From assembly GCA_034008185.1 (NCBI GenBank), contig CM067086.1, positions 33,563,007-33,627,006 of the forward strand: a stretch of 64,000 nt of DNA. Reading direction: 5' to 3'. Shown here in pieces: positions 22,701 through 64,000 of this stretch. The position numbers and the translations under genes were made by a program. This DNA is from Gorsachius magnificus (lineage: Eukaryota; Chordata; Aves; Pelecaniformes; Ardeidae). Each line of letters starts with the position of its first letter. The stretch's first letter is position 1. The notes beneath the pieces are model-generated. The model was not told the DNA's origin and ran no database searches. It saw only the letters and a program-made list of their open reading frames with translations.

Positions 22701-24255
22701 CTTCTTTCTTTTTTTTTTAGTGATTATTCCCAGGATCGAGCATACTCTTTCTTACATCGTCACAGAACTGGATGAACGAGAACGAGAGGAATTCTACAGG
22801 TAAGTATTTAAAAGACTAGACCATTCCTCAGAAGGGACTTACGAGAAGTATTCACCAAATCCAGCATCAAACACTGCTAAACATAACCTGGTTCTTACTG
22901 TACACTGAGTTTCCAGAGCTGGGCGCTTGGAGATCTGCAATTACTTGACCGAAATTTACAAATTAATCCCTACCACGAGGTTGTATGTAGCTGCTGTTAT
23001 CATTCTTCTGGAGAGAATGATGGAATACAGTACACTGAGGGACTTTATGGCAAAGGTGTCCTTAAAGATCAGTGTTCTGGGCTACCTGAAGCAAAAATGT
23101 CAAACCTGAAATGAACTAAAGGAGAATTAACTTCCTTAAAGACAAGCAGGGTAGTATAATGCAGTGTTTAAGATCAAGAATGTAACTTAAAATTTGGATG
23201 AAAAAATCAGTTAATCTGTAGAGATGAAGTTTTTCAATGGCAGCAGCTAGCAATAAAAGCCTTTTGATATTTGTTACAGGATTTTCACTTCCTGGGGAAC
23301 TTCTTCAGACAGGTTTATCATACCCAAGTTCTACGGCATCTTTGCTGCTAGCCCATTTCATGAAAACATATTTGTTTCACAGATAAACTACATTTCTCTT
23401 CACAGGTTAAAGAAAATCCAGGAAAAGAAAAAAGTATTGAAAGAAAAATCTGAGAAAGATCGGGAGCTGTGGAGGGCTGCTGGTGGGGAACGTGAACCAG
23501 CCAATCTCTTAGCAGAAGAGAAGGATGAAGACCTTCTCTTTGAGTAACCCAGCACAGTTGTTGTATATGGAGCCAGGGACCCATTTGCAATATCATTCAG
23601 GACTTGTTGCCTCAATGATACTTATGTGGCTTCTCAGTTGGTGTGTAAGTCTTGAGTTGAATGGACTGTGGATTTCTCCTGGGAGATTAGAAATCTGGGA
23701 ACTTGACTGCAGCATAGGAGGAAAAGGAGGTATGATTCAGGTGCTTTACTATCAGGAAAGCCTTCTATTGCGTGTTCAGCCTGTTTCTTCACTTAGTAGG
23801 AGCGACTGTCCATAGCTGTTGTTTTTACAGCATGGCTCCAGATTTGTCTCATCAGTTTCCTCTTTAATTGCTCCCTGCCTAGTGCAAGCAGAGGAAAATG
23901 TTATTTAGGGAGGGAGATGCATGTAATTACTGCTGAACTGCTAATGTTCAAGTTGCTTAAAGCAGGTCTTGGCACAGCTGAAGTCAAATGTCAGTAAAGG
24001 CAACTCTAGTTTTCTAACCTGTTGATGAAATCCACAGTCTTCTGTGATTTATTTCTGTTGCACGATTGTTACCATTGGCCTAAAACATCTATGGTTTTAA
24101 TTAGAGGTTCTGCCAACTTGTGTACTGTCTGTGCTAGAAACAAGTAAAAATTTTAGGTGTTAAGTATCTGGTGTCTGGCTCAATTTGCTAGGTGGTGCTG
24201 GTCTTAACAGCTTGTCATGTTGATTTAAAAATAAAACCTTCACTTCATCCCATAC
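16655..24255 (+). CDS. ATP6V1D: ATP6V1D gene: V-type proton ATPase subunit D (exons 2-9)
   Basis: Gene-level entry. Subunit D forms, with F, the central rotor stalk of the V1 sector, carrying torque from ATP hydrolysis to the membrane ring that pumps protons into lysosomes, endosomes and secretory vesicles. Eight exons with GT-AG borders join in frame: 16655-16772, 17914-17993, 19373-19440, 20136-20180, 20652-20755, 21187-21253, 22721-22799 and 23406-23547. They give 703 nt to the stop. With the 41 nt of the usual first exon this equals the 247-residue vertebrate protein exactly. The protein is mostly two long helices forming a coiled coil (residues about 15-75 and 119-215) around a short beta hairpin. 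The 5' exon was not identified. Residues WRAAGGERE near the C-terminus differ from mammals. Confidence 0.95.
16773..17913 (+). other. ATP6V1D: ATP6V1D intron 2
   Basis: A 1.1-kb GT-AG intron. The antisense open frame at 16982-17425 shows no known motif, and I treat it as chance. A T/G-rich polypyrimidine stretch precedes the exon 3 acceptor. Confidence 0.75.
17914..17993 (+). CDS. ATP6V1D: ATP6V1D exon 3
   Basis: 80 nt encoding [20 protein letters not shown] then FTAGDF(S). Acceptor TTAACAG, donor GTGAGG. Continues the first rotor helix. Confidence 0.96.
17994..19372 (+). other. ATP6V1D: ATP6V1D intron 3
   Basis: A 1.4-kb GT-AG intron of unique-looking AT-rich sequence; nothing recognised. 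Confidence 0.8.
19373..19440 (+). CDS. ATP6V1D: ATP6V1D exon 4
   Basis: 68 nt encoding (S)[19 protein letters not shown] then NVA(G). Acceptor CTTACAG, donor GTGACT, a weaker donor than its neighbours. KIRV replaces the KIRA I recall for mammals. Confidence 0.94.
20136..20180 (+). CDS. ATP6V1D: ATP6V1D exon 5 (45-nt microexon)
   Basis: Encodes (G)[14 protein letters not shown](S), the loop at the tip of the central stalk. Acceptor TTGTCAG, donor GTAAGT. Being 45 nt, its skipping would keep the frame. Confidence 0.94.
20652..20755 (+). CDS. ATP6V1D: ATP6V1D exon 6
   Basis: 104 nt encoding (S)[19 protein letters not shown] to [11 protein letters not shown], the start of the second long helix. 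Acceptor TTCTTCAG, donor GTTGGT (T at +3, non-consensus). Confidence 0.96.
21187..21253 (+). CDS. ATP6V1D: ATP6V1D exon 7
   Basis: 67 nt encoding [20 protein letters not shown] then EH. Acceptor CCATCAG, donor GTGAGT. Highly conserved segment of subunit D. Confidence 0.96.
21254..22720 (+). other. ATP6V1D: ATP6V1D intron 7
   Basis: A 1.5-kb GT-AG intron with a T-rich tract before the next acceptor; nothing else recognised. Confidence 0.8.
22721..22799 (+). CDS. ATP6V1D: ATP6V1D exon 8
   Basis: 79 nt encoding (V)[19 protein letters not shown] to EREEFY(R). Acceptor TTTTTTAG, donor GTAAGT. Confidence 0.96.
23406..24255 (+). CDS. ATP6V1D: ATP6V1D exon 9 (C-terminus, stop, 3' UTR)
   Basis: Coding to TAA at 23545-23547: [20 protein letters not shown], then [20 protein letters not shown] and DLLFE. 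The lysine-rich helix and the [10 protein letters not shown] end are diagnostic. A ~700-nt 3' UTR follows, with AATAAA at 24230-24235 and cleavage expected about 15-20 nt further on. Confidence 0.95.
24230..24235 (+). terminator. ATP6V1D: ATP6V1D poly(A) signal
   Basis: Canonical AATAAA about 685 nt after the stop, the first on the plus strand in the 3' UTR. Confidence 0.75.
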
Positions 24256-25004
24256 CCCCCAACTTAGAATCTGCACTGGCACATCTCTTTTCAGCCTGTG
24301 CCCACGTTGACTTAACCTTTACTGCTTTGGGTAAGTAATCAAGGAGAAGTGGCTCCCTCCTGACACAAACACCCAGCTACATGTTGCTCCAGATCTTCAT
24401 TGCAACCAGTAGGTTGGCCAGCAAAGCAGGGCTGAATGTACAGTAGTCCCTCCTTGCTGTGGTTCTCCATGTCCTTTGCTGATTAGGGGTGCCTAGGAGA
24501 GTGGCTGATGAGAGAGGCCATCACTGAATGCTGCTCAGTTTGAAGAGCTGTTTTCCTAAAGATATTGGTTCGCAATCAGCAAACTAAACACTCCATAGCA
24601 GTAATACTAGTATGTTGTCTCTAGTACTACTAGTCTCTTCAAGGTAAGCATCTTGTTTTAAACATGATCCAGCATTTAACTGCAGATGCAGGGTAAGTGC
24701 AAGGAAATTAATTTCTATTAAGACCTTTAAAAAGTAATTTTATAATTGTATGAAACACAAGGCCATTTCTTTTCTCTTCCGAAGCTGAAGGCAGCACAGC
24801 TGAATAATAAGTCCATACTCTGTTGTAAGATACAGGTCCAGCTTGAAAGAGAGATCTGTAGATCTGAGAACACACTGTTACCTCTCCCACTGGACGCATG
24901 GTGTCAGAAGGAATAGAGAACATCCTCTAGGGTGCTGATGGGTCACAGCATCTTTCACACATTCAGCAAAATGGCAGAAAGAAGACTCCCAAGATCCACT
25001 ACAA
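24256..25004. other. Spacer between convergent ATP6V1D and PALS1
   Basis: About 750 bp between the predicted 3' ends of two genes that converge here. No exon, repeat or RNA gene recognised. Confidence 0.7.
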
Positions 25005-25024
25005 GAAGTAAAATTGTACAGTGA

Positions 25025-25030
25025 TTTATT
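25025..25030 (-). terminator. PALS1: PALS1 distal poly(A) signal
   Basis: AATAAA on the minus strand, followed by a T/G-containing downstream stretch; cleavage expected about 25005-25015. Confidence 0.6.
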
Positions 25031-27627
25031 TTAAATCTAGAAATATTTTACATTTTTACATTAGTGTGCAGTTCATGATGTCTCAAAATACAGAGTGCAG
25101 ATACATGTATAAAAGTACAATGCGGGGCTAACCACAGGTCTCAGTAAAGTTACCTTAATTATTTAAGGCATTAAACCCCCATCTTACATTTTAAAAATTC
25201 ACATATAATTACATTCAAAAATTATTTTATGCAATTCAGCTAATATTTATTTTTAATTAAATCTGGACTGGTAAAAATGCAGATACCCTTGTTTCAGTCT
25301 GATACAGCTCACTACAAAGCCTGTGATAAGGTTGAAAGGTCTCACCAGTGAAGTTTGCATACCCTCTTTTCCTCTCAAGGGAATTAACACACATTCTTCA
25401 TTAAAGAAGGCAGAATAATTCCTTACACAAGGTAGTTCCAGGACCAAACTGGCAGCAGATGGACAGCCAAGTACGTTTCTCAGTGCTGCTCAAGCCTTTT
25501 CTTTCAGCAGGAGACAAAGCTAACAGTGGTTATAAACCACCATAGCACCTCTCTACATGGATGTCAGGAAGTACTGTGTGCCTTAGGAATTAAGAGATTA
25601 GAGCTGAACTTCAAGTCACATTCTTAAGTCTACATTCAAAAGCTTATTTGTATAAAACTGGCTTCTATACACCACTTCAGAAAAACTGGGAGACAAACAA
25701 TAGTCAAATACATTAATGGCATGATTTACTGTGACTGATGCCATCTATGAACACTGAATACCTAAGGGGGTTCAGCAACCATCTTGAGCTGATTGTGACT
25801 GCAAGAATTTGGACAGTACCTATGTAGCTGAGCTAGGTTGCCCTTAATGAACACATTTTACTCCTTTCCACCTTCTTGTCCAACTACGAAACAGTCAATA
25901 CCAAACGGCCTTAATATATCTACAATCATCTTCCTTAAAAAAGGGTAGAATTGAAACAATATTTTGTCCTCTATGACTATCCAATATACCTGAACATTGT
26001 AGTTGTCATAAACTAGGGATTAAACTGAGAACGTGCCTGCAATGTGAGGCAAAAAGCCATTATTTTGAATATCCCAGCCCTCAGGCCAACAGCTAGCACA
26101 TTATTATTTCTAACAGTGAATTAACTAAAGATATAAAAGTTTCCAACCCTTTTTCTTTGTGAAGGGTCATTACTTATCCCCACTAATTGCTTAATTGCTT
26201 TTCAGCTCTAAATACTAATTAAACCAGCAAATAATTTTGCTTTCTAAGATGACAGGAATGCACTCTACACTTCCATTCTTCGATACAAAAATGTACTGAA
26301 TGTTCGTTCAGTAACTAGGATAGTTATCTGACATTTTCTTTATATCTGCTGAATACTTTGAACTCTCTATTTAACTATGGGTGTGAATTTGTTCCATTAA
26401 CATCTGAAGAAAGAACATATGCGCGACAGAATGGAAAAGGTCAACTACTTTTTCATCCTTCAACATTAGACAGGAATGAACGACACATTGACCTAACTCC
26501 AGTGTTTTACCTGTAGGAACAAAGAATTGCTATGGCTAAAATTAAGAGAGATTCACAGTCAAGGTTCTTCGTGCTACCCAAAACCAAAACAGCCAAGATA
26601 GTATTACTCAGTTAGCTTCAGTGATAGAACAGCCCTACGGCAAATGCAAAGCCTTAGTAGTTAAACCTTCACAGCTCAGAATCATTTGAGGATGCAGAGA
26701 TGTTCCGATCTGCTTTGCAGAACGCACTAGGATACTGCCAGACCTTCCCTTGTGTTCACTTGTTTCAAGTTTTTTTGTTTCTTTTAACCATTACAAATAT
26801 TCCCCTTTCTTGTGACTTCTCAGTCAGTTACCAGTGTTTTACACATACTTTCACTGCAGTACTCAGCAATTGCAGGACAACGTGTTGGCTAGTGAATTAC
26901 AATGCTCATTTATAACACAGTAGCTACATTTGGCTATCTTAATTCCAGTTAGTTATCCATTAGACCAACAGCCACAAGATGAACCATTTGCAGAGATTAA
27001 AAAAACCCACTACCTTCCAATGTTCAGCACATCAGTCCATTTTAGTCAGTATTCTGTTATAAAACACGAGAACTTAAGTTGACTTTTAAGCAGCATGTCT
27101 TATAACTATATATTTTTCACAAAAATATAACCTCTGCCTTTCTAAATATCTCTACAGATCTGTGGAAAACAGCGGCTCCAATCAGTATGTTTTAAAGAAA
27201 ATTCCATAAAAATATCACATCTAAAAAGATCAATATAATATTCATCTTTGATTGGACCTAAAATTAATGTGCAGTCAAATCTGATTTAAAAAGTCTGACT
27301 AAAAAGACACAAGGATTGAAATATTTACATTATACACATTTTCCAAATACAGTGCTATTAGAAAGTGGAATGTTTCAGAATTAAAATATTAACTCAAGCC
27401 TCACAGGGCAGCTCCAGACCAGAGCGGCATCTTCATTCTGTGAATTTATTTTTTTTTTTTGAACAGGAGAGATTTCTCATTAATATTAAAGGTTTTTCAT
27501 GTGTAGGTTTTTTCTCTGCCCAATGATCTGTAGAATTATGCTCCTGAACTACCATCATGTCCCACAAAGTCATTAAGTTAAGTGTTAAATAACATTCATA
27601 TTTATAACTATGTGACAGCATGGACTG

Positions 27628-27645
27628 TATATACACACACACACT
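27628..27645. repeat. Short TA/CA microsatellite in PALS1 3' UTR
   Basis: TATATA followed by CA repeats on the plus strand; it contains a Pumilio-type motif on the mRNA strand. Confidence 0.7.
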
Positions 27646-27983
27646 TAGAATCTTTGATTTCAAAAGGGTGATTCTACATAAAAAAGGTGGATTTATGTGT
27701 AAAAGTAGTTGCTAGAAAAATCTATCTAAAGCTTTCGAATTTAGTACAAGGTCTCCATTTCTAGACCACAGAGAAAGGAAACTTGGACAATCTTCAGATC
27801 AGTTAAATTGGCTCACAAGCTGATCAGCGTATTTTTTCAGTAATACGCAGTTTCACTGGCAAAGGATGCAGCCACTGAAGTCTAGAGCTCACACGTGTTT
27901 ATACTAGAACTGGGCAGACCTACACACAATCTCCTTGGAAAGATTACTAGACTGAAGTCTGTTTGTCCCTTGGAATTGCTCTC

Positions 27984-58545
<30,562 letters not shown>

Positions 58546-61500
58546 CTGAAGAAGCATCCAGGAAGGAAATCTAATGAAAGATATTCAAAAGAAGTTAGTG
58601 AATAACTGTATTAATAAGAAAAAACCTAAGACAGTTCTCCAGGTCCCCTAGGCATCAGAACAATGGAGGTTTTCCTCCACATTTACACAGTGCTTCTTCC
58701 CCTACTAAGAACTACAGAACCCTCACAAACCTGTTTCACACATTTTAGTAAACTTCATGTACCAATGTTAGAAAAGGAGTAGTGTGTAAATGTAAATTTC
58801 CTGGTCAAATCAGCAGTTTTCTGAAAGTTCCCACCCAGTTTTAATTTATCCTTTCATTCTTAAAAATTCCAACACAAACCATGCTTATGATCCTACAAAC
58901 ACTAAATATGAATGACTTGTTATAAACAGCATGTTCACAAAAAGTTTATTAATTTAAACACAAGTAAAGGTATTTGCATTTATTTGTCATAAATGGAGGC
59001 ATTTTTATGTAAATATTGCTTCCTAGGTTCAGAGAAGACAGGTCAGGCATAGAGTTCTCCCAAAAGACACTATCTAAAGTGGTCTGGAGCTGCACTTACA
59101 CAATTCCAAGCAGGGATAAAGCCCTAAGATAAGGGTTGGACAGTTCTGGTTAGCAGCTACTCTTAATACTTCCTATAGGTATGCATTAAAGCAGAAAGGA
59201 TTAAATACAAGAGTAAAAATCCTTGTGTGGGTGTACAAAGTTATAGATCTGACAGAGAACAATAATTAATTTCCACAGTCGAGTAGTGACATTCCACTAT
59301 AGTCCTTACACCTTAATCTCTCATTCTTGATGATTCAGGCTAAAGAACCTAAGTGTCCTGATAAATATAACTATGCAGCTCTTTAATACATATAACAACG
59401 TCCTTTACACCACATTGCCTTTCTGTATCACAAAGCCAATCATACGTTATCCTCAATATGTCCAATTAAAAGGTCATAAAATTAATAAATAGTTGTGTAC
59501 AGTATTACCAATACACTTTTTATATTTTTTTAATTTACTGAAAGGAAATACTACAAAATATCTCAAAGTTTTATTATATACTGGAAGCACCAAGACAAAA
59601 AAAACTGAACCAACTTTCTTGAACTAAATGTTTGCATTTGGAGGAGGAAGGGAAAGATGCTTACATTGTAATTAAGTTGAAAATTAAGTATCAATAACAC
59701 TCTTTTGGAGGAGCAGCAATAGAAACTCCTACACAAGTTTCTGCCAGCTTGCAATTCTAAATAAGTACAGCTTTGCGTTTTCATAAGGAGTAATACACAG
59801 CTACATACAGCAACACTAAAACAATTTTCTTTACTTATTTCCTGTCTAGCCACTACTACCAGTTATTACTAAGATCTTCCAAGAAGTAAATATTAAAGCA
59901 TTTTTAATTGTAGTAAAAAAATCTTTTTTGCCTTTAAAAGATACTTAATTGCACTGCACTGATGTGTAAAACTGATTTCAATGCTCAACAATCCCACATT
60001 CAGAAAAAATTCAGGCAACAAAAAGAGTCCACCAAAAGCTGCTAAGCTGCTCAGTAGTGGGGCTAGCATCACAAGTACTGCACAATTATTGCGTGCCTGT
60101 AAAACTTTCAGTTAGTGCCCAACTTAAAAAGAACAGCTTTCTGAAGAATAAAGTCACATAAAGTTAGCATTCAGACAGGGTTATATAAAGCACCATATCA
60201 AAAAACGGTCTCTGAAATTCAGAGAAAGGCAGATAATTTAGCAAAATGATCCTCGAAAAGCCACATTTCCCTTTCTGTAAAGGCAGCTTCACTGCACAGA
60301 AATACCAATTCCAAAAAAGGAAGTCTCACTGGGTACAACAAAATTGCAAAGAGCATTAATTCAACTGTGGGTAGAAGATAATTCAAATTCTCTTTCATCC
60401 ACATGGTACTGGCCATAGCTTGCCTGAAGACTGAGCCTTTTGAAAGCTACATTCATCTTTTTTCAACTCTGACAAGCTGAAAGAAAACTCACATTCCTCA
60501 GTCCATACGGTACAACTAACAGGTGTTGAAACAATTTGAGGGAATGAATAACATCCATTTACTCAGCACTAAACAAATCTGATAGGCAAGAAGTAAAATG
60601 CAACTTTAGAGACCACCATAACACTCAATCATGCGTAAGCTAAGTAATGTCACACTTGCTAAAGAATCTACACATAAGAAAATTAAGCTGATGGCCAATA
60701 TTTAATAAATGATGGAAAATATTTAAGGTGGGATTAGCTACATTTCCTCCATCCAATTTAAAAGTACTAGCTACCTTAGACAAAGACTATCTTTTGCGGT
60801 TAAGTCAGAAAAAGGGCACAGCAAAACCTTGTGTATCTGTATATTGAATGAGCTGTTTTTATCTCTCTGAGTTTAGCAACAAGCACTGAAGACCACAGAA
60901 TGAAAAATATAGTCCAAGGTAAATAACGGTAATAGGCAACCATTAGTGACATTGCTTACATTTCAGTATAAGCTCCATGCAAGATGCAAGGGCATATAAA
61001 TTCTTGGAACAGAGTAACCAAGACACACACGTGGCCTGTGATAATAGCTGCTGACTTTCAGTATTTAAGACCTGAGTTAGTTAAGAAAGAAACACAAGTT
61101 ACGGAAAATTAAGAGTTCTCCTGCAGTCACACTTTAACAGCAATATTAAGAAAACTGGCATCAAAATTTAAGACAGTTTTAGGAGAATTTTAAATAGAAG
61201 GTATTATTGATATCCCAGAAAGTTAGATGTCTCTGAAGCAAGCAATAAGCAGCACAGGCAAAGTAATCACACTCAGATAATACAAAGGATGATACAAAAT
61301 ATCACTTATCAGGCAGCCTGAAATTTGACATTACTGAAATATCAACTCCAGAAAAACCCAACCCCCCCAGATATAACTACTTGGTATCCATAAAAGCATA
61401 GGCATGCTGCAAGTCTGGAATGCTGGAACAACTTCCTTTAATGAAAGAACTTCTGATAACGGGTGACCCCTTCCGAACCTCAGCCCACTGCTCTTTCTGC

Positions 61501-64000
61501 TGTCTCAAGTCTGCTTCAGGCATCACAAATCCTCATCTCCAGCGCTTCTGGAAAAGTGCTACTGCCCAATTCCAACAAATGAAATAAGCATGTATGCAAA
61601 GCCAGATCAGCTCTGAAGTCCTTCTCTACAATGGTCCTAAGGAATTTAAAAAGTAAAATATGAAACTGATAAAATGTTAACTCGGTCCTCAAATTAAGGT
61701 GTGGTGTAGCTGAGGTTAAAAATAGGATTCAGCTTGAGGCAGGCACCAGGAACAGAAAATTGTATTCTAACCAATAAGCATGGCATCAAAAATCTTATGA
61801 TGGATAATTTCAGAAACAGTTTTCTTGGCTTTTCTTTCTGAAGGTTTCTTCTGCAATTTTAAAAAACCCAAGATAATAACAATAAGTTAAGGTTGTTAAA
61901 CCACGTCTGTTCTCTGCAAGTTGTGGATCATCAAATAAACCAGCTTTTAAGCCCAAGAGGAGTTTGTTTTGTTACATTAATTCTTATACTAAGGAGGAAA
62001 AATTACAGACATACTCGATAAGACTGATTTTTACATCATCACATGTAAAATATGTAGAATAATATTTGGAATTAACAGAATTCTTTTTCACTTTAGAACT
62101 TGGTATTAGCAGTTTTTATACTCTTTAGATACATACAAGTCTCTGCGTTACATAGAGTTTGGTTGCTCAAAGTTTAATAGGGTTAAGTTGTGACTTTGAC
62201 TGCCTTCCTTTGACCTGCTGATATCTAACAGGGGAACCTTAGTGCTTTCCACACAACACGTAGATCTTTCCAAATAAAGCAGATTTATGACTGTTTCCTG
62301 TCCATATCACAAGTCTTACCAACATGGTCCTGGAGAGCACATGTGAAGGTCTCTTCTTCACAGGTTACTGTTACTATTGAAATTTTTGCCCTACAGGGGA
62401 CAGTTTGTATAAAGCACTACTGTAAGTACAGCTATGGAGAAAGAGCATGCCAGTCACCCCAATCACCATCAGGCATCACACAAGAATTTCACTGTGAAGT
62501 AATTATGAACAGCAAACAAACCGTATTTCTGGTGCAAGTTCAAAACAGCAAAAAGAAAGATAAAAACCACAACTACTGTCTTGCTAACCATACTTATTGT
62601 TCTCAAAAATACTGTATTTTACAAGTCACACATCATTCTTCATACTGACCCCTAACAACGCCAGGCTTCTATTACCTCTTTAACAACCCTGAAATACACT
62701 AAACAAAGCACAGACCACAAAAGATCTATCAAAGGATAAACATACATAAATGCTATCATCTTAGTGTGAGAGACAGATGCTAGTATAAAATACATACTGA
62801 CAGGGACAGAAACAGAAGTGCTGTAAGGTGGTTTAAGTTTTCACTTGCTTCCTGGGGACTGCAGCTGGTGTGCATAGCAACCCAAACTGCTTTAACAACT
62901 GAATTCTGTACAGTAAAATGAAGTTTGTTTTGCTTCAGCAATTTCCAAAGAGCAAAAATGACATTTTCTGGAGGCTGAGGTTTTGTGTTACATTTCGATG
63001 ATGTTTAAAATTCTTTCAATGCTAGAAGTATGATTAGACTTGATAGTTCCCTTTTTAAAATTCATTAAAGCTTCAAATTCTGAATGACTGCAAAGGAGTT
63101 CAGCGCTCAGCTCCAAAGGAATTTCATTAGTTTTGGCACAGTTGAGAGTACAAAAGCCCAACTTATATCTGTAATTATACTATAAACACAAGAAATTGAT
63201 ATTTAACATCAGGCACAGTACAAAGGATTTATCAGCTGAAAACCATATACAATGACAGACATGGTATATTAAAATATTCATTAAAAACAACCAGAAGAGG
63301 AAATCTAGGTTGCTGAGGTGAATTAGAAGTTAGATTAAAATCACATACAAGATGCTTCCCGATATCTGAATTACTAACAAAATATGAACATAAAATTACA
63401 CTAGAGATCTCTACCGTGTTATTATTAATAGCTCACATAATGGTGGGTCTTCTGGTGTTTTTACTCAGTACTTCAGGCTTCCAAGCAAGCAAAACCTAAG
63501 TCATAAAAACTACAAAATAATGACGTAAAACACTTCAGTAATTCCACAAATGGAAGCTCAGCATAGGAAAAAAAATCCCAGCTTTTCCTGCATCATCTCC
63601 CAAGCATCATTTGTTTCTTCAACAGTATTTCAGTGAACCTTGCAAGACTGAGAGACTCGGAAGCCAATTACATAAAAGAAAACACAACACAACCCATGTT
63701 GCAAAGCATAAAATTAACCACTACTTGATGAGAGTTAAAGATTGGAGGTTATGGTAGAAAATACTTCACGGATACCTTCTGTGCAGCTTAACAGTACCTG
63801 AAATACCTGGTACAGACTGGAACAGCCTGATGTTTTTCAAAAGCAAGTAAAAGTTAGAAAACCTATGACAACTTGAAACTGTTTTGTCTTAATTTAAAAA
63901 ATTGTGTTATAGAAAAAAAGAGAATTCTCTTTACACTAGCTTTGCAATACATTCAGTACTGCAACTTCTGGTATGCTTTGTTTGATTTTTTTTAGTCTAC
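58546..64000 (-). other. PALS1: PALS1 5' intron, promoter not in window
   Basis: AT-rich DNA upstream of the start-codon exon. There is no CpG island, and no exon I can support. Mammalian PALS1 has non-coding exons far upstream, so this is most likely intron. No repeats or RNA genes recognised. Confidence 0.6.

Larger units (their letters stand above)
25005..27983 (-). other. PALS1: PALS1 3' UTR
   Basis: Roughly 3 kb of AU-rich sequence from the stop codon to the distal AATAAA at 25025-25030 (minus strand). A second AATAAA lies at 25246-25251. Pumilio-type motifs TGTAAATA (27322-27329) and TGTATATA (27628-27635, within a CA microsatellite) read on the mRNA strand. The length is like that of mammalian PALS1. 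Short open frames here are not coding. Confidence 0.75.

Noticed and set aside
58580..64000. Search for PALS1 non-coding first exons and promoter
   Set aside because: No CpG island or convincing exon; left as intron.

Overview
This is vertebrate nuclear DNA, most likely from a bird. The evidence is the CR1 retrotransposons with the octamer-type 3' end, an LTR of a type I recall from avian genomes, compact GT-AG introns, and one CpG-island promoter. I cannot name the species. The gene order EIF2S1 - ATP6V1D - PALS1 (MPP5) matches the conserved vertebrate block (human 14q23), here running EIF2S1(-), ATP6V1D(+), PALS1(-). There is no prokaryotic content, CRISPR array or operon.

Layout. 1-2567: 3' UTR and flank of EIF2S1. 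2568-13.7 kb: EIF2S1 (eIF2-alpha) on the minus strand, seven coding exons plus one inferred non-coding first exon; joined, they give exactly 315 codons plus stop. 13.25-14.27 kb: a CpG island acting as a head-to-head promoter, with several CACGTG E-boxes and a CLEAR/M-box-like site. 16.65-24.25 kb: ATP6V1D (V-ATPase subunit D) on the plus strand; exons 2-9 are clear, but the expected small first coding exon (about 41 coding nt) could not be found. 24.26-25.0 kb: a short spacer between convergent 3' ends. 25.0-58.5 kb: PALS1 on the minus strand, 13 coding exons giving exactly 675 codons plus stop, with a roughly 3 kb 3' UTR. 58.5-64 kb: PALS1 5' intron; its promoter is probably beyond the window.

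Mobile elements. A 3.6-kb, 5'-truncated CR1 lies in PALS1 intron 2. It keeps most endonuclease and reverse-transcriptase motifs but has at least five reading-frame breaks. A short CR1 3' fragment lies in EIF2S1, a tiny one in PALS1 intron 1, and a degraded LTR in PALS1. All but the tiny fragment are in the sense orientation of the host gene.

The three genes have unrelated jobs: start of translation and the integrated stress response (EIF2S1), organelle acidification (ATP6V1D), and epithelial polarity (PALS1). The only plausible functional link in the sequence is the shared EIF2S1/ATP6V1D promoter with TFEB/MITF-type motifs. I found no undescribed system. The best second looks are the missing ATP6V1D exon 1, the promoter motifs, two upstream ORFs before PALS1, and a weakly spliced symmetric PALS1 exon.
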